Positions 10,618 to 19,681 of a stretch of 64,000 nt of DNA are shown here, piece after piece. The stretch is taken from assembly GCA_963210315.1 (NCBI GenBank), contig OY723301.1:1860001-1924000 (forward strand). The letters run 5' to 3'. Below the pieces are notes generated by a model. It ran no database searches and was not told the origin of the DNA. It was given only the letters and a program-made list of their open reading frames with translations. A program made the translations under genes and the position numbers. The DNA comes from Rhynchopus euleeides (taxonomy: Eukaryota > Euglenozoa > Diplonemea > Diplonemida > Diplonemidae). Numbering within the stretch: position 1 is the stretch's first letter; every line of letters begins with the position of its first letter.

Positions 10618-13600
10618 TCACGAGATCAGGTAGTCCTTCTCGCTGTGCTCCGTCACCCCTGCCTCAGCCAGGTAGCGTAGGGCCCCCTTGCAGTTGTGCA
10701 GCAGCAGGTTGTGCACGCTTGTGGCTGTGAGGTGGTGTCGGGCTGACGCTGTCGCGGGACAGCCGAAGAATAGGTGCTTCAGCGAGACCCCAGGCGGGGG
10801 GCTGTCCGGCGCAAGCTTCAGGCAGGGTTTGCACGGTGGTTGTGCGCTGCCCGGGACGTCGTGGTCGTACACCAGGCGGTGGTGGTCGGCCCGGAGGCGG
10901 CGGATGGTGGTTTCCCCTAAGCGGGTAAGGCCCTCCATGCGGAGGTCAGGGCGCTGCAGTCGCGTCTCCCCGATTCCTGACCGATACGCGTACACGCTGT
11001 CTGTGCGGGGCAACGTGGTCCCGCTGTATATGTGTCGGCGGAGGGTGACACGGGCCGACGCGAGGCTGATCGGCTCCATCCGGGGCTTGAACGCACCGAT
11101 CTGCGCCTGCTTGTCAGCAAGTTCGTTCCCTACCACCCCAACATGCGACGGGATGTAGCGGAGGTGGGTGGTGACATCGTATGTTTGGGCGAGCTTGCGC
11201 AGCCTCTGCCAGATGTCCCATTCGGTGGACCCCCTCGCTCGCTGGGGGCCGCTCAGCAGTGCATTCAGTGCGCTCTGCGAGTCGGTGAGGATGGCGACCG
11301 TTTCGCCTTGGGTTACCACGGTGCATAGGTGGGCGAGGGATTCTCTGATGGCCACCAGCTCTGCCTGGTAGCTGATGCAACGGAGTCCTGCCGGCCAGGC
11401 GAGCTTTTTCTTGAGGCGGCCCTCCGGCATGCTGTACACCGCTGCGCCCGCGCCGCCCTGTTGCTGCCGCGATGTGGAGTTGGAGACTGACCCGTCGGTG
11501 TAGACATGCCAGGCGCACGTCGGGAGGGCCTGGATGGTCTGCTCTGCCAGGTCCCGGAGGGTGTCTTTCGGGGTGGCGGCCTTCGGGGCGGTGAGCCCCG
11601 GCAGCGTCGCCAGGATGTGCACTCGTGGCAGCACCAGGTTCCATTCCCAGGGGGGGATGGGGTGTGCTGCATGCAGGGGGGCCAGCAGGGGGGTGCGCCC
11701 GTCGACCTTCGAGGATTTCACCAGACTCCGTGCCTGATGTAGCCAGCTGCCTCCCGTGTTCCCGGTATTTAGTTGCGCCCGGTATCCTGGGGAGTGGGGC
11801 ACGCGGCGGAAGCGTTCGTGGTCTGTGCACACCGCAACCTTGAAGTCGAGGTCGAGGTCTCGTAGGTGTGATTCCCAGAGGAGCTTCGCCGTGCTGGTGT
11901 TCTTCATGCAGCCTGTGATAATCAGGGCTGCGGTGCGGTGGACATCTTGCAGGCGTTTGAGGTTCCTCGCGGTCAGGCCAGGGGTGTAAACGCTTGCGGC
12001 GTACATCAGGATGGGGTAGACATACGTCAGGTAGGCCTGGCGCAGCGTGTCTCCACTTGAGCCCCAGTCGGTGCCTGCCAACATACGCAGTATGCTCAGG
12101 CGTCGCATACAGGTGGTCACGACGTGGTCGACGTGGTCCGACATCGTGTAGCAGGCATCGATGTAAACCCCGAGGTATTTTGCTGTGGAGTCGTGCTGGA
12201 GGGGGGTGCCGTCTGGGAGCTCCATGCGCTTGTGCTCGCCCAGTGCTTCAGGCGTCGTTCCCATCAGCGTGTAGCAGCACTTGCTGGGGGAGAGCTGCAG
12301 CCCGTGGAGTGGGACTTCGGCGGCGAGTGCTGATATGACGCCCTGTGCGGTGCTTAGGGCGTCGGTGTAGGTGTCCCCGACGACGAGTACTGCAATGTCA
12401 TCTGCGAACACCGCAGGGTGGACGTCCGGGGAGGCGGTGATGGCTCGAGATACGTCATCCATCACGCAGTTGAAGAGCAGGGGCGAGAGCACTGTTCCTT
12501 GTGGGACACCGTTGTTGAAGTCGTAGTAGTCGCTTCTCACCCCGTGCACCTGTGCGGCGGCCCGGCGGTTGCTGAGGTAGTTGTGCAGCCATCGGGTGAA
12601 CTTCGGGGGGAAGCCCTTTCGTCTGACGCTGTTGATGACTGCGAGCTTGCTGACCTTGTCGAAGGCTTTCTCGAGGTCGAAGTACAGGGTGACAGCTGCC
12701 TTCCCGGAGGAGAGGGCGTCCGTCGCTGTTTGGGTGATGTAGGCTAGCTGGTCGGTTGTCGATCTCAGTCGCTGGAATCCCGCTTGGTTCGGGCAGTGCC
12801 CCTCGACTTGCGGGTATGCGTCGTCAAGCATGAGCTGCTCCATGCGCCTCTTCACCATTTTTTCCAGTACCTTGCATGCTGTGCTGGTGAGCGCAATTGG
12901 TCGGTACGAGGATGCTGCCGTCGCTGGCTTCCCCGGTTTCAGGATCGGGACGATGACTGCTCGCGTCCATGCGTCGGGGAGGATGCCGCTGTTCCACGAC
13001 AGGTTGAGCACGTGCAGGAGTCCCTGCCGCGCTTGGGGGCCGAGGTGCATCAGCAGTTCGTTGTTGAGGTCGTCAGGCCCTGGGGATTTTCGCTCCTGCA
13101 GTTCGGACAGGGCTGCGCTCAGCTCCTCTTTGGAGAAGTCGTCTTCGGCAGCTGAGAGCTCGGGGGGTGTCTGGCCATTCGCATGTTGCGGGGTGGGTAC
13201 CGATTGTGACTGTTGGTCGTTCCCTTCACTGATCTTGGCGTAGTGGCTGCAGAGGAGGTCCGCCTTAGCTTTGGGGTCGGTCACCGGGACCCCTCCGTCG
13301 ACAAGCGGGAAGGCGGCCTGTTGAAGTTTGCGGCCGTCGAGTTCTCGCACAAGCCGGAAGGTGGCGCCGAGGTCGCTGCTGGTGCTCGCAGCCTGGCACC
13401 TGGTTTCCCAAGTTGTGCGTTTTGCTTCGAGGACGGCGTTGGTGGCGTCGGTGGTCAGCTTGTCCAGTTTGTCGTAGTCGTCCTGGGACAGGTGTGTAGT
13501 CTGGGCGTGTCTGCGTGATTCTTCGTTCCGCGCCCGTACCGCGCGTTTCACCTTGCTCGTGAACCACCTCTTGCGGGGGCGTGAGCTACGCTTCGTCGGG

Positions 13601-14583
13601 ATGTGCTTGGCTGCGACCGTTCGCACCAGTCCAAGCCACTTGTGGAAGGACTCCTTCGGGTCACACCACTTCGTCACTTTGCGTGATAGCCGTTCGAGCT
13701 CCTCGGTGAAGGCGGGCCAGTCCGCTGCTGCCCAGTTCCACAGTTGACGGGCCTTGGCTGCCGGGTGTGTCGCAGCTGCTGGCGTTCGTTCAAAAGGGAC
13801 GGTGTATTGGATGGCGAAGTGGTCTGATTGCCACTGGTCCAGGGTATTCCAGGTGACCTCCCCCAACTCGTAGTGGGCGAAGACGATGTCCGGCGAGGAC
13901 TTGGAGTCGCGGCGCATGCGTGTGGGGTGGTCGGGGTCGTTGCACAGTGACATGCCGTTGAGGAGGGACCAGTGGTACAGATCAGTTCCCTTGTTGTCAC
14001 AGCGCGCATGTTTATCCCAGGCACGGTTGTGGATGTTGAAGTCGCCAGCTATGACGGACTCCGGCGTGTGTGGTAGCAGGGATGTAGAGAAGTCATCGTG
14101 GCGTGGGTCGTTGCTAGTGCCGACTCCCGAGGGGCGGTACACATTGGTGAACGTGACGGCGCTTTCCGGTCCCGTGACTCGCACTGTGAGGGTCTCTGTT
14201 ACACTAGCGTCTGGTGCGGTGGCAATGAGAGTCGCGTGTAGGTCCTCCCGCACTAGCGTTGCGATCCCGTCTCCGGAGGTGAGCGTCCCTTTACAGCGCT
14301 TCTGGGTGCGGCGTCGGAGAAATGTGGAGTAGCCCGGGAACTTGGGGTCTCCCCCCTGTGCTGCTCGGAGCTCTTGCAGATGCACGACGTCGTACCGTTG
14401 GGTTGCGAGGTGGTGCTGTAGTTCCGCTTTTTTCGCCTCGGTGAGACCGTTGCAGTTCCAGGTCAGGCACTTGAGGTGCTGTGCCGGACCAGGGTTCTGC
14501 TCGATGTCACCCGCCCGGAGGAGAAGGTCTCGCTTGGTCTCGAAGATGTGGCGCGGTCGGTTTGGGGATGGCGGGCTTCCCCG
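10618..14583 (-). CDS. LINE-1 ORF2: 2A-APE-RT-RNase H-CCHC
   Basis: This is the open frame (1321 residues) after the in-frame UGA at 14584-14586. There is no ATG between that UGA and the endonuclease, so an independent start is unlikely. Order: a 33-residue lead ending in GDIEQNPGP (2A); APE domain beginning LTWNCNGL, with VVHLQE, AGDFN and QSDH; RT with SYRPIALTS, LYFDLEKAF, GVPQGTVLSPLLF and FADD; RNase H with YTDGS, AELVAIRESL, TDSQSALNAL and NELADKQA; then a C-x2-C...H-x4-C motif (CKPC, HLFFGC). All catalytic motifs visible in APE, RT and RNase H are intact. The protein would nick target DNA, prime reverse transcription there and remove RNA. It stays open for almost 4 kb, so this part is recent or functional. 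Cleavage at the 2A would leave a mature protein of 1289 residues starting with Pro. Confidence 0.9.
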   Translation of the reverse strand, partial: RGSPPSPNRPRHIFETKRDLLLRAGDIEQNPGPAQHLKCLTWNCNGLTEAKKAELQHHLATQRYDVVHLQELRAAQGGDPKFPGYSTFLRRRTQKRCKGTLTSGDGIATLVREDLHATLIATAPDASVTETLTVRVTGPESAVTFTNVYRPSGVGTSNDPRHDDFSTSLLPHTPESVIAGDFNIHNRAWDKHARCDNKGTDLYHWSLLNGMSLCNDPDHPTRMRRDSKSSPDIVFAHYELGEVTWNTLDQWQSDHFAIQYTVPFERTPAAATHPAAKARQLWNWAAADWPAFTEELERLSRKVTKWCDPKESFHKWLGLVRTVAAKHIPTKRSSRPRKRWFTSKVKRAVRARNEESRRHAQTTHLSQDDYDKLDKLTTDATNAVLEAKRTTWETRCQAASTSSDLGATFRLVRELDGRKLQQAAFPLVDGGVPVTDPKAKADLLCSHYAKISEGNDQQSQSVPTPQHANGQTPPELSAAEDDFSKEELSAALSELQERKSPGPDDLNNELLMHLGPQARQGLLHVLNLSWNSGILPDAWTRAVIVPILKPGKPATAASSYRPIALTSTACKVLEKMVKRRMEQLMLDDAYPQVEGHCPNQAGFQRLRSTTDQLAYITQTATDALSSGKAAVTLYFDLEKAFDKVSKLAVINSVRRKGFPPKFTRWLHNYLSNRRAAAQVHGVRSDYYDFNNGVPQGTVLSPLLFNCVMDDVSRAITASPDVHPAVFADDIAVLVVGDTYTDALSTAQGVISALAAEVPLHGLQLSPSKCCYTLMGTTPEALGEHKRMELPDGTPLQHDSTAKYLGVYIDACYTMSDHVDHVVTTCMRRLSILRMLAGTDWGSSGDTLRQAYLTYVYPILMYAASVYTPGLTARNLKRLQDVHRTAALIITGCMKNTSTAKLLWESHLRDLDLDFKVAVCTDHERFRRVPHSPGYRAQLNTGNTGGSWLHQARSLVKSSKVDGRTPLLAPLHAAHPIPPWEWNLVLPRVHILATLPGLTAPKAATPKDTLRDLAEQTIQALPTCAWHVYTDGSVSNSTSRQQQGGAGAAVYSMPEGRLKKKLAWPAGLRCISYQAELVAIRESLAHLCTVVTQGETVAILTDSQSALNALLSGPQRARGSTEWDIWQRLRKLAQTYDVTTHLRYIPSHVGVVGNELADKQAQIGAFKPRMEPISLASARVTLRRHIYSGTTLPRTDSVYAYRSGIGETRLQRPDLRMEGLTRLGETTIRRLRADHHRLVYDHDVPGSAQPPCKPCLKLAPDSPPPGVSLKHLFFGCPATASARHHLTATSVHNLLLHNCKGALRYLAEAGVTEHSEKDYLIS
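14485..14511 (-). other. 2A self-separating peptide site
   Basis: The minus strand encodes GDIEQNPGP in frame with ORF2, preceded by the basic/leucine stretch KRDLLLRA. It fits the 2A consensus D-(V/I)-E-x-N-P-G-P, at which the ribosome skips the Gly-Pro bond. The first endonuclease motif (TWNCNGL) starts 7 residues later, as in T. cruzi L1Tc, where an equivalent 2A has been shown to work. Confidence 0.85.
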
Positions 14584-14586
14584 TCA
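14579..14586 (-). other. Candidate UGA-CGG readthrough stop, LINE-1
   Basis: The minus strand reads AAC TGA CGG GGA in the ORF2 frame. Upstream of it the same frame is open for more than 100 codons and encodes a Lys/Thr/Pro-rich tail that looks like the true end of ORF1. UGA followed by CGG is one of the known leaky stop contexts in RNA viruses. The same eight bases (TGACGGGG) occur at the ORF1/ORF2 border of LINE-2. Confidence 0.55.
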
Positions 14587-14702
14587 GTTGAAGAGGGGCT
14601 CTTCACACAGGCGTTTCTGCACCGGCTCCGCCGGGGCCATGTGCTTCGTGCGGAGGGTTGTAGTCCGAGTCGGGGTGAGTGTCCGGCTTTTCTTCTTAGG
14701 AG

Positions 14703-16352
14703 TCAGCCCCGTGCGTGTCCGGGGCTTCGGGGAGGCGGACTTCGGGGGTGGGCCCTTGGTCCCCCGGTCTGGGGTGGTGGAGGCCGGGTCGGCCTTTCGA
14801 GGAAGGGGGTTGGAGCCCGGCTTGGTCTGCTTCTTCGGCTTAGATTGCGGCTTCGTTGCCGCCTCCAGGTGCGATGCAGGCGAGCCTGCATCGCTCGCAG
14901 GGCGGCCGTGAACTGGCTCTCCTGGTTCACGGCCCGCTCCTCTGCCGCGGTGGCCCGCCGCTCTGCCTCGGCGGCACGCCGCTCTGCCTGCTCGAGGAGG
15001 GCTTGCACCCTGGCGAGGTTGGCGGTGGCGGTGGCTGCTGCGGCGGCGGTGGCGGCGGCGGCGGGGTCGGTGGTCGTGGTGGCGTGGGGCGTTGGGGCGT
15101 TGTCCTTCATCTCAGCGTCGATTTTGGACTTCTTCTTTTTGCTCTTGTTGCTCTTCGTCTTCTTTGTCGCCTTGTTCGCCAGCTCACTCCCCGGCACTCC
15201 CTGCGGCTGCTCCGGGGCTGCGGGAGGTGGGGTCGGCTTCGGCGGGGGCTTGGTGCGCTTTGCCCTCCGTCGGCGGGGGAAGAGCCCCAGGTCCTCGGGC
15301 TCGCGGTACCGCCGCAACACCAGGTAGGTGTTGCTGTCGACGCAGTACGCGCCGAGTTTTTGGGGGGCGGTGGGGGCGCGCAGCAGCACTGCTCGCCCGT
15401 TCGGTTCCCTGGCTGACGCCAGGATGTGGGCCTGCCAGCCTATTTCCTCTAGCAGGTCCCTGGTGCAGCGGGCGGTGTACTGTGTGGGCAGCCCTTCCAG
15501 TACATATTTCCCCTGCAGGGGGGTTGCAGCTTCGTCACCGACGACTGCTGCCGTGGCACAGTGCCCGGCGGTGTTCGGCACTGCGATGCCGAGGCCGCCC
15601 TTCACCAGGACGACCCTTCCGCTCAGCCGGCCCGCCTTCTCCTGTGCCTGCTGGATGGTGGCGTCGAGCGGCAGGCGCACGACTGTGTCGGGGTGTGTGG
15701 TGGTGTGGAAATGGGGGCGGCAGAAGATGTCGCTCTCGCCGCTCGCACGCAGCAGGTCCTTGACCTGTCGACTGTCCACACCCACCTTGAAGCGGCGGGC
15801 CCAGGTGGTGCCGGTCATCGCGATGACCGCGTCCGGCTCCGCGCCGTGGGCCCGCAGCCAGGTGCGGATGTGTGTGTGTGTGAGGGGGGTGGCTGGCGGT
15901 GCTTCCATCACCACCCACTCCCGGGTGCCCTTGGGGGCTTTCAGGCCCGGGCTGCTGCTAGCCCCGTAGTGTACGGGGTCACTGTGGAGCTGCAGCAGGT
16001 GCCGCCGCAGCCCCCGGGTCTCGCCGTCGCGCTCGACCAGGAGGGAGAGGACACGGCTGCGCCCCTTCCCCCCCTCCGTCGCCTCGACGGTCAGGATTGC
16101 CGCCGGTCCCGGCGGCGGGTGCTCCCTGCACCTCGCGATCAGGCGCTGTGCGTCGCCTTTGGCGCACAGCATAATGCCGCCCTTGGCGGCCAGCTCGTCT
16201 GTTGAGTGCCTGACGTCGGCACTCCACTCCTTCTCCCGCAACACCCATCGCTGCTTCCTCCCTGCAGCTTCGCTCGGCGCCGGCTTAGCCGACGCCTCCC
16301 CAGGGAACCCCGTCGTGGAGGGGTGCAGGGGGACAGAGGCAGCGTGGGACAT
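14703..16352 (-). CDS. LINE-1 ORF1: RRM-like and coiled-coil protein, frameshifted
   Basis: The minus-strand frame has 549 codons from an ATG preceded by a CA-rich leader. Residues 20-300 align by eye to residues 400-680 of the LINE-2 ORF1, including an RRM-like segment (KYVLEGLPTQYTARCTRDLL against TFRIRNVPSHVAASRLRAVL). A basic block KKTKSNKSKKKKSK near 405 is followed by an Ala/Glu-rich coiled coil (LLEQAERRAAEAERRATAAE). At about 14860-14885, a GCGATGCAGGC palindrome, the sensible reading moves to the ORF2 frame, which then encodes a K/P/T-rich tail (for example KPKKQTKPGS and TPKKKSRT) up to the UGA-CGG. The last 60 residues of the called frame are therefore probably out of frame. ORF1 proteins of this kind bind element RNA and act as chaperones. 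Confidence 0.78.
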   Translation of the reverse strand: MSHAASVPLHPSTTGFPGEASAKPAPSEAAGRKQRWVLREKEWSADVRHSTDELAAKGGIMLCAKGDAQRLIARCREHPPPGPAAILTVEATEGGKGRSRVLSLLVERDGETRGLRRHLLQLHSDPVHYGASSSPGLKAPKGTREWVVMEAPPATPLTHTHIRTWLRAHGAEPDAVIAMTGTTWARRFKVGVDSRQVKDLLRASGESDIFCRPHFHTTTHPDTVVRLPLDATIQQAQEKAGRLSGRVVLVKGGLGIAVPNTAGHCATAAVVGDEAATPLQGKYVLEGLPTQYTARCTRDLLEEIGWQAHILASAREPNGRAVLLRAPTAPQKLGAYCVDSNTYLVLRRYREPEDLGLFPRRRRAKRTKPPPKPTPPPAAPEQPQGVPGSELANKATKKTKSNKSKKKKSKIDAEMKDNAPTPHATTTTDPAAAATAAAAATATANLARVQALLEQAERRAAEAERRATAAEERAVNQESQFTAALRAMQARLHRTWRRQRSRNLSRRSRPSRAPTPFLERPTRPPPPQTGGPRAHPRSPPPRSPGHARG

Positions 16353-16512
16353 TGTGTGTGTGATGTGTCAGTTGCAGGGCTTTTCCTAAATCTGGGGGTC
16401 CGGGGGGCTGGTGACCGAAATCGGATACAAAAAAAACGCGCTACTGAGGCACCTGTTTGGGGGGCTCAAAACTGATCGCATCGCCGCACATGACTGGCGT
16501 TATTGCATTATT

Positions 16513-16770
16513 TGAGCTCCGTGCGGATCGTAGTGGGGTCATTTTGGTGGTGTGCGTGCCAAGTTTCACCCATGAAATGTGGGTCTGGTTCAGGGACTTC
16601 TGAAGGGAGGATGTGACTGGGAGGCCAGAAATCAGCCCACCCACACCACCCACCCAGCGGGACCCCACTTACAGGTTTTTCAAAACCCTGTTCCTCTGAA
16701 TATTTGGGATCTGTGCGGATCGCGGTGGGGTCATTTTGGCCATGGGGTGTCTGTTTGCACCCCTTCCTCG
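16513..16770. repeat. Second locus of the 180-200 bp repeat
   Basis: About 1.4 units similar to 6465-7340: CGGATCGTAGTGGGGTCA, CACCCATGAAATGTGGG, CCCAGCGGGACCCC and CGGATCGCGGTGGGGTCA occur in the same order and spacing. It lies just upstream of the LINE-1 5' end. Confidence 0.75.
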
Positions 16771-17269
16771 GGGTTGCCATGTGGGCTCAGACCCCCGTAG
16801 ACATGCAGGTCGGAGAGTGCACTGAGGTGCGGAGGAATGCACCACTGAACACAGACACACGGCCCCTCCGGGGCCGTGTGTCTTTGCTTGGTGCATCTTC
16901 TCCCTCACAGGCAGCATCCCCCCAGCCGCTCAGCCCCTCAGCACCCTCCACTCCGGTGAATCCTCACCAGAAAATTATTTTCCTGCAGTGCAAAAAAAAC
17001 GCGCCAAACAGAGTGCAAAAAAAACGCGCCAGACAGAGGAAAAATCTGAAATTCAAAATCATGGAATCCGGACCCCTAGTTAGGAATAGCTCTGGTCAGT
17101 TGTGTTCCCCTATTTTTTTTTTCCCTCTTGTGTCCCATGCCTTGTTTGCAGTGATCGCATTGTTGGCCATCCTTGCTGTAGTTCGGCATGCCGCCCTTCC
17201 CACCTTCCCCCACCCCCTCCCCGGCGGTTTTGCTCTCCGTGTGGTTTGGTGGTACTGGTGAGCCATCTG
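16771..17269. other. Intergenic, no gene seen
   Basis: It contains a short palindrome at 16850-16885 (ACACACGGCCCC...GGGGCCGTGTGT) and a duplicated AAAAAAAACGCGCCA phrase near 16995 and 17017. No ORF has domain content. Confidence 0.55.
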
Positions 17270-17752
17270 GGGAAAGAACCTTGACAATCCCGGGCCGGCA
17301 GTACGTTCGTCACCCCCACGGGCTCGGCCGGTTTCTAAACCTTTAGGCAATCTACGTCCGCAGGCCAAGAACCCGGTGTGCAGATGCACGTTGGGAGCCC
17401 CCTGAAGTCCGCACACGCCCTCTCTGAGTAGTCCCCGACCAAGCGCTGGCCTCTCTGACCGACTACCATGCCGCCGCAGGCCAAGAACCCGGTGTGCCGA
17501 AGCACGTTGGGAGCCCCCTGAAGTCAACACAGCACCCCGCCAGTGGCTCCAGCTGTCCCTCCCCATGTCAGAGTTGACGGAAAAAGGCGGACCCTCTTTT
17601 GTCCCAGTGCTCCGTGCTATGCACTGGGACCCCGTTGCCCAGGCGGACCAGCCTGGGGGAGCCCTCGGGGTGTGGGGTTGAGTTTTACGACTTCCCTAGG
17701 TCTTAGGTAGTTTAAGGTCGTGCCCAGGACCAGAGAGGGCTCAGCAGGGAAA
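17270..17752 (-). repeat. Structured GC-rich repeat, possible LINE 3' UTR
   Basis: On the minus strand it contains GGTCCTGGGCACGACCTTAA, followed by ACTACCT, closely matching GGTCCTGGGTAAGACGTTAA followed by ACTGCCT at 43305. It also has a 50-bp direct repeat (17377-17424 and 17470-17523, both with CCAAGAACCCGGTGTGC and GCACGTTGGGAGCCCCCTGA). It is non-coding. The resemblance between the two loci suggests a dispersed 3'-UTR or SINE-like family. Confidence 0.4.
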
Positions 17753-17762
17753 CGAATGGCAA

Positions 17763-17910
17763 CCGTGGCAGGACCGTGGCAGGAGGTTTTTTTGACGAAT
17801 CTCAACGTGTTTGTTTCTTTGTTTTGACGAATCTCAACGACGAATCTCAACCGTGGCAGAACCGTGGCAGGAGGTTTTTTTGACGAATCTCGACGTGTTT
17901 GTTTCTTCTT
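17763..17910. repeat. Imperfect direct repeat, about 95 bp
   Basis: ACCGTGGCAGGAGG, then a T-run, GACGAATCTC, ACGTGTTTGTTTCTT and related words occur twice (17772-17818 and 17866-17911) with a partial intermediate copy. No coding role is apparent. Confidence 0.6.
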
Positions 17911-18718
17911 TTGATTTTTTCTTTTCTCTTGGAGGCCATAGCGGAGCGTTGCTGGAGGGAGCTTGTTTTGTGGGTCACGACAGTCACACATACATATCGC
18001 TAGCTTGATGAGCGTGTCCACATCACGCAGCAAGCACCGACAAAACAAGTTCTCTATTTCTCTCTCTCTCTCTCTCTCTCTGTCGTGATCGTACCTTGTC
18101 CTGAGGGAGTTTCCCTCTCTCTCTTGTGGTGTGCAAGCGCCAGCAGCAGGAGAGTGCGACCTCCCACACCCCCGGAGTGAACACACTCTCGGGTGCGATC
18201 GTCATTTGTCTCGAGAATTGGATTAAATACTGGGAGCCCCATTTGACAGCATGCGCACACAAGTCGTCCCCCGACAGCTCCACCATTAGCCCCATCTACC
18301 CCTCCCCGTGCCTGCCAAAGCGACACGGCATCGTTTTTTTCCCCTCCGCCGTGGTTCGTTCCATAAGCCCCAATAGTTTCTCCGATTCTCAGTTACCCTG
18401 GGCGAGCCTCTCGGTGTCCTGTCCCCCCCTGAAAAAATATACAATGCTCTGGGGGCCCTCGCTACCAGTCACGGGTCGTCACGGCTCGTCAGTGAGTCAG
18501 GGGGCTTTTTTGGCTGGCCTGGGGAGAAGGGTGAATTTTCAGGTTTTTGGCTGACTACGAGTCACTACGAGTCACTTGACTGGTAGCGAGGCCGGTCTGG
18601 AACTCCGGGTGGGGACTTGGCACAATATGAGAAAATTCCACCCAGAGGTCCAGACCGGCCTCGCTACCAGTCACGTGACTCGTAGTGACTCACAGTGGTC
18701 CCCACCTCCTGTAGGGGC

Positions 18719-19620
18719 ACTCCCCGATTCCCCCCAGCAAATTAGTGTACTTGGTTGATTCCCCCCGATTCCCCCCAGTACACTGTCGTACTTGGACGAT
18801 TCCCCCCGATTCCCCCCAGTACATTGTCGTACTTGGACGATTCCCCCCGATTCCCCCCAGTACATTGTCATACTTGGACGATTCCCCCCGATTTCCCCCA
18901 GTACATTGTCGTACTTGGACGATTCCCCCCGATTCCCCCCAGTACATTGTCATACTTGGACGATTCCCCCCGATTTCCCCCAGTACATTGTCGTACTTGG
19001 ACGATTCCCCCCGATTCCCCCCAGTACATTGTCATACTTGGACGATTCCCCCCGATTCCCCCCAGTACAGTGTCGTACTTGGACGATTCCCCCCGATTCC
19101 CCCCAGTACATTGTCGTACTTGGACGATTCCCCCCGATTTCCCCCAGTACATTGTCGTACTTGGACGATTCCCCCCGATTCCCCCCAGTACATTGTCATA
19201 CTTGGACGATTCCCCCCGATTCCCCCCAGTACAGTGTCGTACTTGGATGATTCCCCCCGATTCCCCCCAGTACATTGTCGTACTTGGACGATTCCCCCCG
19301 ATTTCCCCCAGTACATTGTCGTACTTGGACGATTCCCCCCGATTCCCCCCAGTACATTGTCATACTTGGACGATTCCCCCCGATTCCCCCCAGTACATTG
19401 TTATACTTGGACGATTCCCCCCGATTCCCCCCAGTACATTGTCGTACTTGGACGATTCCCCCCGATTCCCCCCAGTACATTGTCATACTTGGACGATTCC
19501 CCCCGATTCCCCCCAGTACATTGTCGTACTTGGACGATTCCCCCCGATTCCCCCCAGTACATTGTCATACTTGGACGATTCCCCCCGATTCCCCCCAGTA
19601 CATAGTCGTACTTAGCGGAT
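18719..19620 (+). repeat. 41-bp minisatellite array, A left arm
   Basis: About 21 units. Each unit is a 20-bp block GTACATTGTCGTACTTGGAC, two GATTCCCCCC blocks and one A, with C/T changes at a few positions. The unit length is not a multiple of three and has no stop, so all three plus frames stay open; the long open frames here are therefore not evidence of a gene. The minus strand has G6-AATC-G6 pairs. Confidence 0.95.
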
Positions 19621-19681
19621 TCCCCCGTGCTGGGGGGAATTGGGGGAAATCCGCCAAGTATGACTGTGTACTGGGGGGAAT

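Larger units (their letters stand above)
10568..16400 (-). mobile_element. LINE-1: ingi/L1Tc-like non-LTR retrotransposon
   Basis: On the minus strand the order is short leader, ORF1, UGA-CGG, 2A peptide, APE endonuclease, reverse transcriptase, RNase H and CCHC. The 3' end is set by comparison with the fragment at 61418: both copies end in CCTGACACCCCAGCA about 50 bp after the ORF2 stop, then diverge. There is no poly(A) tail. The 5' limit is uncertain; CACATCACACACACA precedes the ORF1 ATG. This copy has one ORF1 frameshift, so it is probably defective unless that indel is a sequencing error. Ingi/I-type domain order and the 2A suggest affinity to trypanosomatid L1Tc/ingi elements. Confidence 0.88.

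Noticed and set aside
9746-10633. 295-codon plus-strand frame
   Set aside because: Composed of G-run, C-run and LINE 3'-flank translations, with no domain and no codon bias.
14584-14586. UGA as a reassigned sense codon
   Set aside because: The kinase-like gene, both LINE ORF2s, the B transposase and others end in UGA at sensible positions, and no long ORF shows internal UGAs apart from the two junctions.
18719-19620. CRISPR-like array
   Set aside because: The repeats are directly contiguous with no unique spacers, lie inside transposon ends, and there are no cas genes; the context is eukaryotic.
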